Source: an uncultured Desulfovibrio sp. (lineage in GTDB: Bacteria; Desulfobacterota; Desulfovibrionia; Desulfovibrionales; Desulfovibrionaceae). From it: a stretch of 53,453 nucleotides of DNA. Positions 31,725-40,502 of the stretch are shown here, one piece after another. The notes under the pieces are model-generated. The model was not told where the DNA came from. It worked only from the letters and a program-made list of their open reading frames with translations, and did no database searches. Numbering within the stretch: the first letter of the stretch is position 1; each line of letters starts with the position of its first letter. Both the position numbers and the translations under genes were made by a program. The stretch spans positions 1 to 53,453 of the forward strand of contig NZ_CALUWS010000016.1 of the NCBI RefSeq assembly GCF_944324525.1. The letters run 5' to 3'.

Positions 31725-32501
31725 ATGGAAGATGTGCAACGTCATGCGCCGCAGGTGGCGCTGCCGATAGATACGGTTGGGGTGCGGGGCATCACCATGC
31801 CCCTGCTGGTACGCGACAAGGCCGAGGGCAGCCGGCAGACCGTGGCCCGCGTCGATATGGGCGTGGATCTGCCCGCCGCCTTCAAGGGGACGCATATGAG
31901 TCGCTTCGTGGCGGCTCTGGAAGAATGGAACGACGCCATCAGCTATCAGTCCGTGCGGCGTCTGCTCGCCGCCATCAAGGAGCGCCTCGAGGCGCGGCGG
32001 GCCTATGTGCATTTCTGCTTCCCCTATTTCATGCGCAAGGCCGCGCCGGCCTCCGGCAGCGAGAGCCTCGTGGCCTACGAATGCCGCCTGACCGGCGAAC
32101 TGACCGACGAGGGGCAGTCGTTCTCGCTGGACGTCAACGTGCCGGTCATGACGGTTTGTCCCTGCTCCAAGGCCATCAGCCGGGAAGGGGCGCACAGTCA
32201 GCGCACCATGATCAGGCTCTCCGTCCGCATGACGCATTTCAGCTGGATCGAGGACTTCATCGAAATGGCCGAGGCGTCGGGCTCGTCGGCCGTGTATACC
32301 CTGCTCAAGCGCGAGGACGAGAAATATGTGACCGAACACGCCTTCGCCCAGCCGACCTTTGTGGAGGACGTGGTGCGCAACGTGGCGCAGCGCCTGCTGG
32401 AACACGGGCAGATATCGTGGTTCCGCGTGGAGGTGGAGAGCATGGAGTCCATCCACAGTCACAACGCCTTTGCCTGCATCGAACGGCATCTGGACGCGTG
32501 A
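31725..32501 (+). CDS. folE2: GTP cyclohydrolase IB (type FolE2)
   Basis: 258 residues. The family signature [13 protein letters not shown]...GAHSQR (about 140-160) contains the metal-site cysteines (C145, C147); other family segments are GTHMSRF and the C-terminal [14 protein letters not shown] with its catalytic Glu/His. It converts GTP to dihydroneopterin triphosphate, the first step of folate or pterin synthesis, using a metal other than obligate zinc. A TTG start at 31716 is possible, but ATG 31725 is preferred. It begins one base after the nikR stop, so the genes are translationally coupled. Confidence 0.93.
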   Translation: MEDVQRHAPQVALPIDTVGVRGITMPLLVRDKAEGSRQTVARVDMGVDLPAAFKGTHMSRFVAALEEWNDAISYQSVRRLLAAIKERLEARRAYVHFCFPYFMRKAAPASGSESLVAYECRLTGELTDEGQSFSLDVNVPVMTVCPCSKAISREGAHSQRTMIRLSVRMTHFSWIEDFIEMAEASGSSAVYTLLKREDEKYVTEHAFAQPTFVEDVVRNVAQRLLEHGQISWFRVEVESMESIHSHNAFACIERHLDA

Positions 32502-32537
32502 GGCCGGGGATGAGCGGCAGACTCCCGCCGTCTCACG

Positions 32538-32561
32538 GGCAAAAAAGTCTTTTGCCTTTTG
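32538..32561 (+). terminator. Possible terminator after folE2
   Basis: GGCAAAA / TTTTGCC stem with a five-base loop, followed by TTTTG, 37 bases after the folE2 stop. Confidence 0.5.
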
Positions 32562-32601
32562 AAGCGGTTTGTGCTAAAAACAGGAAAAGGGGAGTGATAC
32601 T

Positions 32602-33015
32602 ATGAGCATTTCAAGCAGCATGAGCATCGCCTCGTCGGCTCTTTCCGCTTTTGGCGCAGGCATGCAGACGACGACGCACAACGTCGCCAACGTGAATACG
32701 GCTGGTTTCAATCCGCAGCGTGCGGAATATTCGGATATCTCCGGCAATAACGGGACGCGTCTGGATGCCGTCTTTCAGGGCGATGGCCTTGCCGGACAGG
32801 AAGGCACGCGCATTTCCTATGACGAACTGCGTCAGCGTGCCCGCGATATGGGCGCCGGTGAAGGCGCGCCGCTGGAAAGTCTGTTCCCCAGCGGAACGAG
32901 CCTTGAGCGGGAGATGACCGAGCTTGTGGCCATGCCCCACACCTATGAGGCCAACGCGCAGGTCGTCCGGACCTCGGACGACATGCTGGGCGTCATCCTG
33001 GATATGAAGGCCTGA
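32602..33015 (+). CDS. Orphan flagellar basal-body rod-domain protein (FlgC-like)
   Basis: 137 residues. The N-terminus has the flagellar rod motif ALSAFGAGMQTTTHNVANVNTAGF, and the C-terminus the rod/hook C-domain motif EMTELVAMPHTYEANAQVV (shown in part). The length matches FlgC. FlgB, FliE and other rod genes are not next to it, so it is either a relocated flgC or a paralogue. Such proteins are exported by the flagellar type III system without a signal peptide. GGGGAG precedes the ATG. Upstream TTGCCT-17-TAAAAA could be a promoter. It ends in hairpins at 33032-33070. Confidence 0.75.
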   Translation: MSISSSMSIASSALSAFGAGMQTTTHNVANVNTAGFNPQRAEYSDISGNNGTRLDAVFQGDGLAGQEGTRISYDELRQRARDMGAGEGAPLESLFPSGTSLEREMTELVAMPHTYEANAQVVRTSDDMLGVILDMKA

Positions 33016-33031
33016 CATTTCCTGTGGATAT

Positions 33032-33070
33032 ACGGGTCCGGCCCGTTTTTTCAACCCGCGCAAGCGGGTT
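33032..33070 (+). terminator. Hairpins after the FlgC-like gene
   Basis: A short ACGGG/CCCGT hairpin followed by a T-run (33032-33051), then AACCCGC-GCAA-GCGGGTT (33053-33070). The first is terminator-like. Confidence 0.5.
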
Positions 33071-33090
33071 TACCCTTGTCTGGAGAACGA

Positions 33091-34002
33091 ATGCGGCAAG
33101 CACTCAATCTGCTGACCCTTTTTCTGATTTCCGCCGTGCTGCTCGGCTGCACGGCGCGCAAGCAGCAGGATAAAGATCTGCTGATCCGCTACCGGGCCAA
33201 CGTGGAAGATGTCCTGGACCGGCAGGAGGACGCGCGCAACCGCGCATCCGGCCAGTCCGTGGTCAAGACGGCCCGCTCGGCCATCGGGACGCCCTATGTG
33301 CGTGGCGGACGCAATCCGGGCGGTTTTGACTGTTCGGGACTCGTACAGTGGGCCTATCAGAGCGTCGGGGTCAAGCTGCCCCGTACGGCGCGGGAACAGT
33401 CGTCCATCGGGCAGCGCATCGGGCGCGTGGAAGACATGCGCGCGGGCGATATCGTGGCTTTCCGGCATCCGCGGCGGGGCTACCATACGGGCATCTATGT
33501 CGGGGACGGCAAATTCGTGCACAGTCCGCGCCGGCGGAGCTCCGTCAAGATCAGCTCCCTGGATGACCCTTATTTCAACAATACGTTCCTCGGGGCGCGA
33601 CGCGTCAGCATGAGCGCCGCCGACGGACAGGATCTGGCGGCCCAGGCGGAAAGCCGTATGGCCCAGTATACCGAAGAGCGCGCGGTCCGCGATATGGAGC
33701 GATCCCGCAAGGCGCGTCAGGAGGCCGCCGCCGAAAGCCGCAAGAAGGGCAAGCAGTCGGCGCAGGTCTCCTCGCAGCGGAAGAAGGATCAGGTGCGCAA
33801 ACCTTCCGAACAGCGCCGGAAAAGCCGTGACAAGGCCACCTCTTCCCGCAAGGGCGGCAAGAGCAAGGAAAAGGCCGCCGCAGCATCGCGTCAGGGCAGC
33901 AAGAGCAAGACCAAGGCCCGCGCGTCGTCCCAGCAGCAAAAGAAGAAGGACAAGGGGACAGCACGTTCGTCCCGCAAGAGTTCTTCTTCCAAGAAGAAAT
34001 AA
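33091..34002 (+). CDS. NlpC/P60 family lipoprotein peptidase with Lys-rich tail
   Basis: 303 residues. The lipobox is LLGC with Cys20. The NlpC/P60 domain (about 58-172) has the catalytic cysteine C81 in GGFDCSGLVQWAY and histidines H132 (GYHTGIYVG) and H144 (FVHSP). It would cleave stem peptides of peptidoglycan from the periplasmic face. From about residue 185 to the end the protein is a Lys/Arg/Ser-rich tail (KSKTKARASSQQQKKKDK and similar) with no fold, which could bind wall polymers, LPS or nucleic acid. GGAG lies 6 bases before ATG 33091. Confidence 0.85.
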   Translation: MRQALNLLTLFLISAVLLGCTARKQQDKDLLIRYRANVEDVLDRQEDARNRASGQSVVKTARSAIGTPYVRGGRNPGGFDCSGLVQWAYQSVGVKLPRTAREQSSIGQRIGRVEDMRAGDIVAFRHPRRGYHTGIYVGDGKFVHSPRRRSSVKISSLDDPYFNNTFLGARRVSMSAADGQDLAAQAESRMAQYTEERAVRDMERSRKARQEAAAESRKKGKQSAQVSSQRKKDQVRKPSEQRRKSRDKATSSRKGGKSKEKAAAASRQGSKSKTKARASSQQQKKKDKGTARSSRKSSSSKKK

Positions 34003-34053
34003 ATACCTGGTGTGAGCAGAAGTTTGTCTTTCCCCCAACCAAAGTGAGGTCAC

Positions 34054-34569
34054 ATGCTGCCGTCTCTTAGCCCTGTCGAAGTCTACAAGCGCCTGCAGGC
34101 CGGGGAGATCCGCCTGATCGATGTGCGCGAAGCCGATGAACTGGCTGTCGTTTCCGTCCCCGGGGCCGAAGCCGCGCCCCTTTCCGCGCTGCCGTTCCTG
34201 AAACTGGAGCCCGCCAGCGCCGAGAAGCCCATCGTGTTCATGTGCAATTCCGGTTCCCGCACGCGGGACAATGCCGATGTGCTGGAACGCGTGGCCGCCG
34301 GGCCCGCCTGGCTGGTGCTTGGCGGCGTGAGCGCCTGGGAAAAGGCCGGCCTGCCGGTGGAGCGGCATGAAAAATGTCCTCTGCCCATGAATCGTCAGAT
34401 CCAGATCGGAGCCGGTGCGCTGGTGCTGTTCGGCCTGCTGGCCTCCTGCGTCTTCCCTGTCTTCGTCTGGTTGAGCGCCTTTGTGGGGGCCGGGCTCATC
34501 TACGCCGGGCTGACCGGCGTCTGCGGCATGGCCAAGCTGCTGGCCAAGATGCCCTGGAACAAGAAGTAA
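34054..34569 (+). CDS. Rhodanese-domain membrane protein (YgaP-like)
   Basis: 171 residues. Rhodanese domain 1-105 with LIDVREADEL and catalytic Cys64 in MCNSGSRTR, followed by a DUF2892-type region with two transmembrane helices (about 115-135 and 138-158). This is the same order and length as E. coli YgaP, a membrane sulfurtransferase that moves persulfide sulfur at the cytoplasmic face. It starts 51 bases after the NlpC/P60 gene. Confidence 0.85.
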   Translation: MLPSLSPVEVYKRLQAGEIRLIDVREADELAVVSVPGAEAAPLSALPFLKLEPASAEKPIVFMCNSGSRTRDNADVLERVAAGPAWLVLGGVSAWEKAGLPVERHEKCPLPMNRQIQIGAGALVLFGLLASCVFPVFVWLSAFVGAGLIYAGLTGVCGMAKLLAKMPWNKK

Positions 34570-34740
34570 GGATACGGTTTTCTGACACGGGATCCGTGAG
34601 CCGCCGGGAGGCCTGGAGCGTTCCGGCAGCCTTGCGGAAACGGAAAACAGCCGTGCCGGCATCAGCGGGGACGCATCGCTCGTCTGAGGATGCTCCCCGT
34701 TTTGCGTATGGCGCGGCGAAGCCCGTACGGGGCGGACACG

Positions 34741-35793
34741 ATGACACAGACCGCGCACCTCGAGCCCGGCATCCGGGGCCGTCTGGCCCCCAGCCCCACG
34801 GGCTATCTGCATCTGGGCAATGCCTGGGCCTTCCTCATGGCTTGGTGGGCCGCCCGGCAGGCGGGCGGGCGCATCGTGCTGCGGCTGGAAGATATCGACC
34901 CCCAGCGTTCGCGTGACGAGTACGCGCTGGCGGTCATGGAGGACCTGCGCTGGCTGGGCATGGACTGGGACGAAGGGCCGGAGCTTCCCGCTGTCGGGAG
35001 CGGCGCTCCCCTGTCGGAGCGGGGAGAGTGCGGCCCCTATGTGCAGAGCCGTTGTTCCGCCATCTATGCCCGGGCCCTGCAGCGGCTCCAGCGGCAGGGC
35101 TGCCTCTATCCCTGTTTCTGTACCCGCAAGGAGCTGCGAGCCCTGGCCGGCGCGCCGCATGTGGACGACATGGGGGCTCCCTATCCCGGGACCTGCCGCG
35201 AGCTCAGCGAGGCGCAGCGGGCGGCGCTGCGGCAGGCCGGGCGGCGGGCAAGCCTGCGCTTTCATGGGCCGGCGGGAGCCATCAGCTTCTGTGATGCGGT
35301 GCAGGGGCAACAGTGCTTCACTCTGGAGGACTGCGGCGGAGATTTTGCGGTACAGCGCTCGGACGGTGTGATCGCCTACCAGCTTGCCGTGGCGGTGGAC
35401 GACGGGCGTATGGGCGTCAATCAGGTGGTGCGGGGGCGCGATATCCTGCCCTCCACGCCTCGTCAGATTGCCCTTTTACGGCTTTTGGGCTATGAGATAC
35501 CGACGTATGCGCATGTTCCCCTGCTTTGCGACACGGAGGGGGAGCGCCTTGCCAAGCGGCACAACAGCCTTGCCCTGCGCAGCCTGCGCGCGGAAGGCGT
35601 GCCGCCGGGACGCATCGTCGGCCTGCTGGCCTGGCTCGCCGGGGCCAACCCGGGCCGCCGGGAGGCTTGCGCCGCGGAGCTGACGCCGTCATTCCGGCTG
35701 GACAGGCTGCCGCGGCAAGACTGCCGCCTTGACGGCCTGCTTTTGGACTGGCTGCGGCATGGCGCGCCCTCGGGCGGGATCGCATACGCATAA
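34741..35793 (+). CDS. gluQ: Glutamyl-Q tRNA(Asp) synthetase
   Basis: 350 residues, class I aminoacyl-tRNA synthetase catalytic core without an anticodon-binding domain. HIGH-type motif HLGN (24-27) follows GRLAPSPTG; the zinc site is C125, C127, Y148 and C152; the KMSKS equivalent is RLAKRHNS. GluQ attaches glutamate to the queuosine base of tRNA(Asp). It is a little longer than E. coli GluQ because of an insertion around residues 80-100. The start is uncertain: no strong Shine-Dalgarno site precedes ATG 34741, and an in-frame ATG at 34690 exists. Confidence 0.85.
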   Translation: MTQTAHLEPGIRGRLAPSPTGYLHLGNAWAFLMAWWAARQAGGRIVLRLEDIDPQRSRDEYALAVMEDLRWLGMDWDEGPELPAVGSGAPLSERGECGPYVQSRCSAIYARALQRLQRQGCLYPCFCTRKELRALAGAPHVDDMGAPYPGTCRELSEAQRAALRQAGRRASLRFHGPAGAISFCDAVQGQQCFTLEDCGGDFAVQRSDGVIAYQLAVAVDDGRMGVNQVVRGRDILPSTPRQIALLRLLGYEIPTYAHVPLLCDTEGERLAKRHNSLALRSLRAEGVPPGRIVGLLAWLAGANPGRREACAAELTPSFRLDRLPRQDCRLDGLLLDWLRHGAPSGGIAYA

Positions 35794-35917
35794 ATGGCGG
35801 GCCTGCGGCCTGCCGGTACTGTCACGCAGCGATGGGGTGGACGGGGCGGCCGGATGCGAGGGCATCCGGGCCGTCGGGCTGCGTTCCGGCATCATGCACA
35901 AATGCAGTGGAGGAAAC

Positions 35918-36286
35918 ATGGTTCTTGATCAGGCTTTTCTGGATACGGTTTTTCCCGCGGAACGGACGGACGCCTTTTTTGATGCGCTTTTCGGCGGTGC
36001 CGAGGAAGGCGCGTACGATATCCGCCTGGTGTGCCGCAACGTCAGCGCCGACAGGGCGGAGCTGGCCTTTGAGCTGCATCAGCGTCCGGGCAAGTGCCTG
36101 GTGTGCAACCTTACCTACGGGCTGCCGCAGGTCTTCCAGCGTCACCCCGTGCTGAACGTGGCCGGCGTGGCGCGCGCGGTTGCCGAAAAGCTGGGCTGGG
36201 CTGCCGGTAGTCCCTGGAAGCTCGGTTCCACACAGGAAAAAAGCCGCGAGCTGCATTGCATCCCCTTTGTCATTGAACGGGCCTGA
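35918..36286 (+). CDS. Small protein of unknown function, Desulfovibrio-type
   Basis: 122 residues, soluble. It has a helical start (DQAFLDTVFPAERTDAFFDAL), an Arg/Val beta segment (YDIRLVCRNV), a CLVCNLTYGLP motif with two cysteines, and a C-terminal KSRELHCIPFVIE. I believe related proteins occur in desulfovibrios under misleading names, but I know of no function. GGAGG lies 6 bases before the ATG. Confidence 0.7.
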   Translation: MVLDQAFLDTVFPAERTDAFFDALFGGAEEGAYDIRLVCRNVSADRAELAFELHQRPGKCLVCNLTYGLPQVFQRHPVLNVAGVARAVAEKLGWAAGSPWKLGSTQEKSRELHCIPFVIERA

Positions 36287-36564
36287 TCCCCGCGACGGCC
36301 CGGGCTGCAGGAGCGGCACGCCGTCAGCCGGCATGCCGCGCCCGCTGTACTCGCTTCCTCCGGGGAGTGGGGCGGACGGCGAGGACGCCTTTTCGCGTAT
36401 CTTCAGGGCATGACGGCTTGTCGTGCCCTTTTTGCGGCAGGGGGGCAGCCTCCCCGCCGGCGTCGCGCGCGGCGGGACAACCGCTCTGGAGCTTGGGCGA
36501 GACCAAGCGGGACGAGCCTTCCCGCGCAGCGGGAAAAGCGGACGACCGTCCGCAAGGAGCACAG

Positions 36565-37680
36565 ATGACTACTCCCCCTTCCCGTCTGGAGAACAATGCC
36601 TTCCTTGGTCTGCTGCTGCTGGCCACCCTGGCGTTCCTCTGGATGCTTCGGCCGTTTTTCGACAATATTTTCTGGAGCCTCGTCATCGGCCTGCTCTTCA
36701 TGCCCTTGCGGCAGCGGCTGCAGCAGCACGGGCTGGGGGGCAATGCCGCCTCGCTCTGCACGGTGCTGGTCAGCCTGGCCTTCATCATCCTGCCTGCGGG
36801 CTATCTGCTGTATACCTGCCTGTCCGAACTGGCGCAGCTCTATACGCGGCTGTCCGGCAATGCGGATGAGATAGGCGTCATGGTGGAGAAGCTGCGGCAG
36901 GCGCTGCCGGCGGCCGTCGAATGGCTGGAAAAATTCGGCTACGGGCCGGAGAAGATCAAGGCGGCCCTCTCATCCGCCGCCGTGACCGTCAGCGGCTATC
37001 TGGCGCGGCAGACCATGGCCATCGGCGGCGGCACCGTCAACTGGTTCATCGATCTGGCCATCGTGCTCTATCTGGCCTTCTTCCTTCTGCGGGATGGCGA
37101 GCGCATCCGTCAGCTGCTTATCCGGGCCCTGCCGTTCGGGGATCACCGTGAAGAGCTGCTCTTTGCCCGCTTTGCGCTCATGCTGCGGGCCACGGTGCGC
37201 GGCACGCTGCTGGTGGCCGTGGCGCAAGGGGCCTTGGGCGGCATCATATTTGCCGTGCTGGGGCTGCGTGCGCCCGTGCTCTGGGGCGTCATCATGACCC
37301 TGCTTTCCCTCATCCCCGTCGTGGGGGCGGCGGTGGTCTGGCTGCCCGCGGCGATCTACCTGCTGCTGACGGGCGAGGTCGTTTCCGGGGTGGTGCTCAT
37401 GGTCTACGGGGTCTGCGTCATCGGACTTGCGGACAATGCCCTGCGGCCCATTCTGGTCGGTCGCGACACCAAACTGCCGGATTTCATGGTACTGCTTTCC
37501 ACGCTGGGCGGCTTTGCCCTCTTCGGACTGGACGGTTTCATCACCGGCCCGGTGCTGGCGGTGCTCTTCGTGACCCTGTGGCAGATCTTCATGGAAGAAT
37601 TCTCTTCCGGAGAGGCGGCAGCGCCCGCTGCGTCGGACGTAGAGGACGGCGGCGCGGCGGGGGGACGCCCGGCGGACTGA
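36565..37680 (+). CDS. AI-2E family membrane transporter
   Basis: 371 residues with about eight hydrophobic segments, including the paired N-terminal helices and the typical GTVNWFIDLAIVLYLAFFLLRDG and PVVGAAVVWLPAAIYLL stretches. The C-terminus is a short Ala/Gly/Glu-rich tail. The family includes TqsA (AI-2 export) and Na+/H+ exchangers, so the substrate cannot be given. AAGGAG precedes ATG 36565; the upstream frame extension is not supported. Confidence 0.85.
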   Translation: MTTPPSRLENNAFLGLLLLATLAFLWMLRPFFDNIFWSLVIGLLFMPLRQRLQQHGLGGNAASLCTVLVSLAFIILPAGYLLYTCLSELAQLYTRLSGNADEIGVMVEKLRQALPAAVEWLEKFGYGPEKIKAALSSAAVTVSGYLARQTMAIGGGTVNWFIDLAIVLYLAFFLLRDGERIRQLLIRALPFGDHREELLFARFALMLRATVRGTLLVAVAQGALGGIIFAVLGLRAPVLWGVIMTLLSLIPVVGAAVVWLPAAIYLLLTGEVVSGVVLMVYGVCVIGLADNALRPILVGRDTKLPDFMVLLSTLGGFALFGLDGFITGPVLAVLFVTLWQIFMEEFSSGEAAAPAASDVEDGGAAGGRPAD

Positions 37681-37727
37681 GGCCGTCCGTATCCGACCTT
37701 TCCTTTCATCTGATAGAAGGAGACCGT

Positions 37728-39059
37728 ATGGCCGCCGCGCGCGATCATTTCTCGTCCCGTCTCGGGGTTCTGGCAGCAACCCTCGGTTCCGCCGTGGGCC
37801 TCGGCAACATCTGGAAATTCCCGGCCCTTGTGGGTCAGAACGGCGGGGCGTCCTTCCTGCTCGTCTATATTCTTGCCACGCTCTGCATCGGTCTGCCGCT
37901 CATGATCGCCGAGCTGGCCATCGGCCGGGCCGGACGCCGCAACGTGGTGGACGTCTTCCGTACCGTTGCCCCTCGTTCCGGCTGGTGGCTCATCGGTATG
38001 GGGGCCATCCTGAGCTGCATCGTGATCCTCGGGTTCTACTCCGATGTGGCGGGCTGGGTCTTTGCCTATATCTTCAAGTCCGCCCTGGGCGGCACAGCCT
38101 CCGCCGATCCGCAAACGGCCTGGCATACCTTCAACCAGCTCACGGGGGATCCGCTGGCCTCGCTGGGCTGGCAGTGGGCCGTCCTTATCCTGACGGGCGC
38201 CATCATCATGCGCGGGGCGTCGAAAGGCATCGAAAAGGTGACGCGCGTGCTCATGCCGCTGCTTTTTCTCCTGCTGGTCGGCATCTGCCTGCGCAGCCTG
38301 ACCCTGCCGGGAGCGGGGGAGGGCCTGCGCTTCCTCTTCATGCCGCAGTGGGACCGCATCTCCGGCGAGGTCATCCTGACGGCCATGGGGCTGGCCTTTT
38401 TCAAGATGTCCGTGGGTATGGGCTGCATGCTCATCTACGGCAGCTATTTCAAGGAGGAAGTGAATATCCCGGCCACGGCCCTGCGGGTCATGGTCTGTGA
38501 CCTGCTGGTCTCCCTGCTGGCCGGCATGGCCATCTTCCCGGCCGTGTTCAGCTTCGACTTCGAGGTCACACAGGGGCCTGCGCTGCTGTTCATGACCATC
38601 CCCGCGGTCTTTGCCTCCCTGCCCGGGGGGCATCTGCTGGCCACCGTCTTCTTTGTCCTGTCGGGCATCGCCGCCACAGGGGCCATCCTTTCCCTGCTGG
38701 AAGTGCCGGTGTCCTGCCTGGCGGAGCGCCTGAGCTGTTCGCGCGCAAAGGCCGTGCCCGCCGTATTGGCCGGGCTGATGCTGCTGGGCGCGCCGGCCGC
38801 GCTCTCGCTCGGCATCTGGAAGGATGTGCAGGTGTGCGGCATGACCTTCTTCGACCTGTACGACGCCTTGTCCTCCATGCTGCTCATGCCGGTGTGCGGC
38901 ATAGCCACCTGCCTGTTCGTGGGCTATTCGGCCGCCGGCGGGCAGGTGCTTGCGCGGCTCGGGAACGGCCGTGCCCCCCGTGCCGTGCTCTTTCTCTGCC
39001 GCACCGCCACGCCGCTGCTCATCCTGCTGGTGCTGCTGCACGGGCTCGGGCTGATCTGA
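37728..39059 (+). CDS. Neurotransmitter:sodium symporter (NSS) family amino acid transporter
   Basis: 443 residues, about eleven to twelve helices. TM1 has the NSS sodium/substrate-site motif LGSAVGLGNIWKFP; TM6-TM7 region GLAFFKMSVGMGCMLIYGSY also fits the LeuT pattern. It imports an amino acid or amine with sodium. AAGGAG lies 7 bases before ATG 37728. It is 47 bases after the AI-2E gene and may share its transcript. Confidence 0.9.
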   Translation: MAAARDHFSSRLGVLAATLGSAVGLGNIWKFPALVGQNGGASFLLVYILATLCIGLPLMIAELAIGRAGRRNVVDVFRTVAPRSGWWLIGMGAILSCIVILGFYSDVAGWVFAYIFKSALGGTASADPQTAWHTFNQLTGDPLASLGWQWAVLILTGAIIMRGASKGIEKVTRVLMPLLFLLLVGICLRSLTLPGAGEGLRFLFMPQWDRISGEVILTAMGLAFFKMSVGMGCMLIYGSYFKEEVNIPATALRVMVCDLLVSLLAGMAIFPAVFSFDFEVTQGPALLFMTIPAVFASLPGGHLLATVFFVLSGIAATGAILSLLEVPVSCLAERLSCSRAKAVPAVLAGLMLLGAPAALSLGIWKDVQVCGMTFFDLYDALSSMLLMPVCGIATCLFVGYSAAGGQVLARLGNGRAPRAVLFLCRTATPLLILLVLLHGLGLI

Positions 39060-39119
39060 GGCCGTTCCGCGTCAACGTAGGGAAAAGAACGGACAGTACA
39101 GAAAAACGTACTTTTTTTC

Positions 39120-39148
39120 TTGACACGCTGCCTGATTTGACGCATTAT
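39120..39148 (+). promoter_or_regulatory. Promoter of tRNA-Thr
   Basis: TTGACA (39120-39125), 17 bases, CATTAT (39143-39148), ending 9 bases before the tRNA. Confidence 0.65.
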
Positions 39149-39157
39149 TCCCTTCGC

Positions 39158-39233
39158 GCCAGCTTAGCTCAGTTGGTAGAGCAGCTGATTCGTAATCAGC
39201 AGGCCAAGAGTTCAAGTCTCTTAGCTGGCTCCA
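39158..39233 (+). tRNA. tRNA-Thr (anticodon CGU), CCA encoded
   Basis: Full cloverleaf: acceptor GCCAGCT/AGCTGGC, D-arm GCTC AGTTGGTA GAGC, anticodon stem GCTGA/TCAGC with loop TTCGTAA (anticodon CGT), T-arm AAGAG TTCAAGT CTCTT, then T and CCA. Confidence 0.97.
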
Positions 39234-39242
39234 GAGAAAACA

Positions 39243-39276
39243 AGGACTTACGGGTAATGCCGTGAGTCCTTTTTTC
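39243..39276 (+). terminator. Terminator after tRNA-Thr
   Basis: An 11-base-pair stem AGGACTTACGG / CCGTGAGTCCT followed by TTTTTT begins 9 bases after the tRNA. Confidence 0.88.
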
Positions 39277-39342
39277 GTCTCCGGCGGAGATTGTCCCCCA
39301 TCTTGCCGCATGGGCAGCCTGTCGGGGACGGCATGTCTCGGC

Positions 39343-39561
39343 CTAGCCGCCGCAGATCTTGCAGGCCCTGAATCCGGCGGCGCGTGCCTCCTGGGCGGAG
39401 GCAAAGATCACGGTACAGTTCCGGCAGGTGTAGTAACGGCACGAGCTGTTGTGGTAGATGCGGCTTTTGGCGTTGCCGTGCAGTTCGCCCGCAGCCATGA
39501 CGGCGCAGGTCATGCCCAGCACCAGCAGCAAGGCGGGCAGGAGGCTGTAGCATTTTTTCAT
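39343..39561 (-). CDS. Small secreted Cys-rich protein with Ada-like zinc-binding domain
   Basis: 72 residues. A signal peptide (KKCYSLLPALLLVLGMTCAVMAAG) is followed by about 48 residues: IYHNSSCRYYTCRNCTVIF and AGFRACKICGG. The Cys pairs (C41/C46/C49 and C67/C70) match the layout of the Ada metal-binding fold that also caps secreted nucleases. Here it is alone, so a periplasmic metal-binding or adhesive module is likely. AGGAG precedes the start. Other small Ada-like proteins in anaerobes have no settled function. Confidence 0.7.
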   Translation of the reverse strand: MKKCYSLLPALLLVLGMTCAVMAAGELHGNAKSRIYHNSSCRYYTCRNCTVIFASAQEARAAGFRACKICGG

Positions 39562-39820
39562 CTGTGCTTCTCCTGGACTCTGACGTGGGCTGTCCGGCAG
39601 AGAAAGGCAGCCGGAAGGATCGTGTTCCTCCTTTTTTCTCTACGCCATGTGCGGGAAAAGACAAGAGTCGGCGATGCACGCGGCGGCGTGCAGTGAGCCC
39701 CCCAGCCGCAGGCAGGGGAGGAGAGGGCTGCTCAGGCACAGCGCTCACTGGCGGGAGTGGCCGCACCTGCTCCGCGATGCGGCCACTGCGGCGTGCGGGC
39801 AGCGATGGCGCTGCGTCGGA

Positions 39821-40423
39821 TCATGCGAGACAGGCCCGCTTTTCCTGCGGCGTCATGTCCGCGACGCTTCGGATGAACCGGGCGGGCGTGCCCGCCACGA
39901 TGCAGCCCGCTTCCACATCCCGCGTGACCACGGCTCCGGCGGCCACGATGGCGTTCTCGCCGATGGTGACGCCGGGCAGGACGACGGCCCCCGAGCCGAT
40001 CCAGACGTTCCGGCCGATGACGATGGGAGCTGGGCGACAGCTCGAACGTTCTTCCGGCAGGAAACCATGATTGATGGTGGCCAGCACGACCCGGTGACCG
40101 ATCAGCGCACCGTCGCCGAGCGTGATGCCGCCCTGATCCTGGAAGCAGCAGCAGGCATTGATGAAGACATTTTTTCCGATGGTGATGTTTTTGCCGAAGT
40201 CGCTGTAGAAGGGCGGGAAGAGGGTAAAACTGCCGTCGATGGGCTTGCCTGTGAGTTGCGACATGAGTTCGCGGATTCGCTCAGGCGAATGATAGGCCGT
40301 ATTCAGCTCAGCCGTGATGCGCATGGCGTCATTGCTGCATTGCAGCAGCAGATCATGCTCCGCCGTACCGGGCGTTACGCTTTTTCCCTGATTGAAATGC
40401 TGGATGAGCTGTTCCGTATCCAT
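39821..40423 (-). CDS. Hexapeptide-repeat O-acetyltransferase (maltose/galactoside type)
   Basis: 200 residues. The N-terminal MAC domain (about 30-60, SNDAMRITAELNTAYHSPER) precedes left-handed beta-helix hexapeptide repeats (ITIGKNVFINACCCFQD, ITLGDGALIGHRVVLATINHG, VWIGSGAVVLPGVTIGENAIVAAGAVVTRDV in pieces). The catalytic His is in TINHGF. It transfers acetyl from acetyl-CoA to a sugar hydroxyl; the natural acceptor is not known. GAGGGAG precedes ATG 40423. It lies 79 bases after the hydrolase gene, same strand. Confidence 0.9.
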   Translation of the reverse strand: MDTEQLIQHFNQGKSVTPGTAEHDLLLQCSNDAMRITAELNTAYHSPERIRELMSQLTGKPIDGSFTLFPPFYSDFGKNITIGKNVFINACCCFQDQGGITLGDGALIGHRVVLATINHGFLPEERSSCRPAPIVIGRNVWIGSGAVVLPGVTIGENAIVAAGAVVTRDVEAGCIVAGTPARFIRSVADMTPQEKRACLA

Positions 40424-40502
40424 GACGTGCTCCCTCGTGTGATCTATTATTTCATGGCGGCCGGAGATGCGGTCTCCGTTCTCCGGCCTGTGCCGAATGC
40501 CC

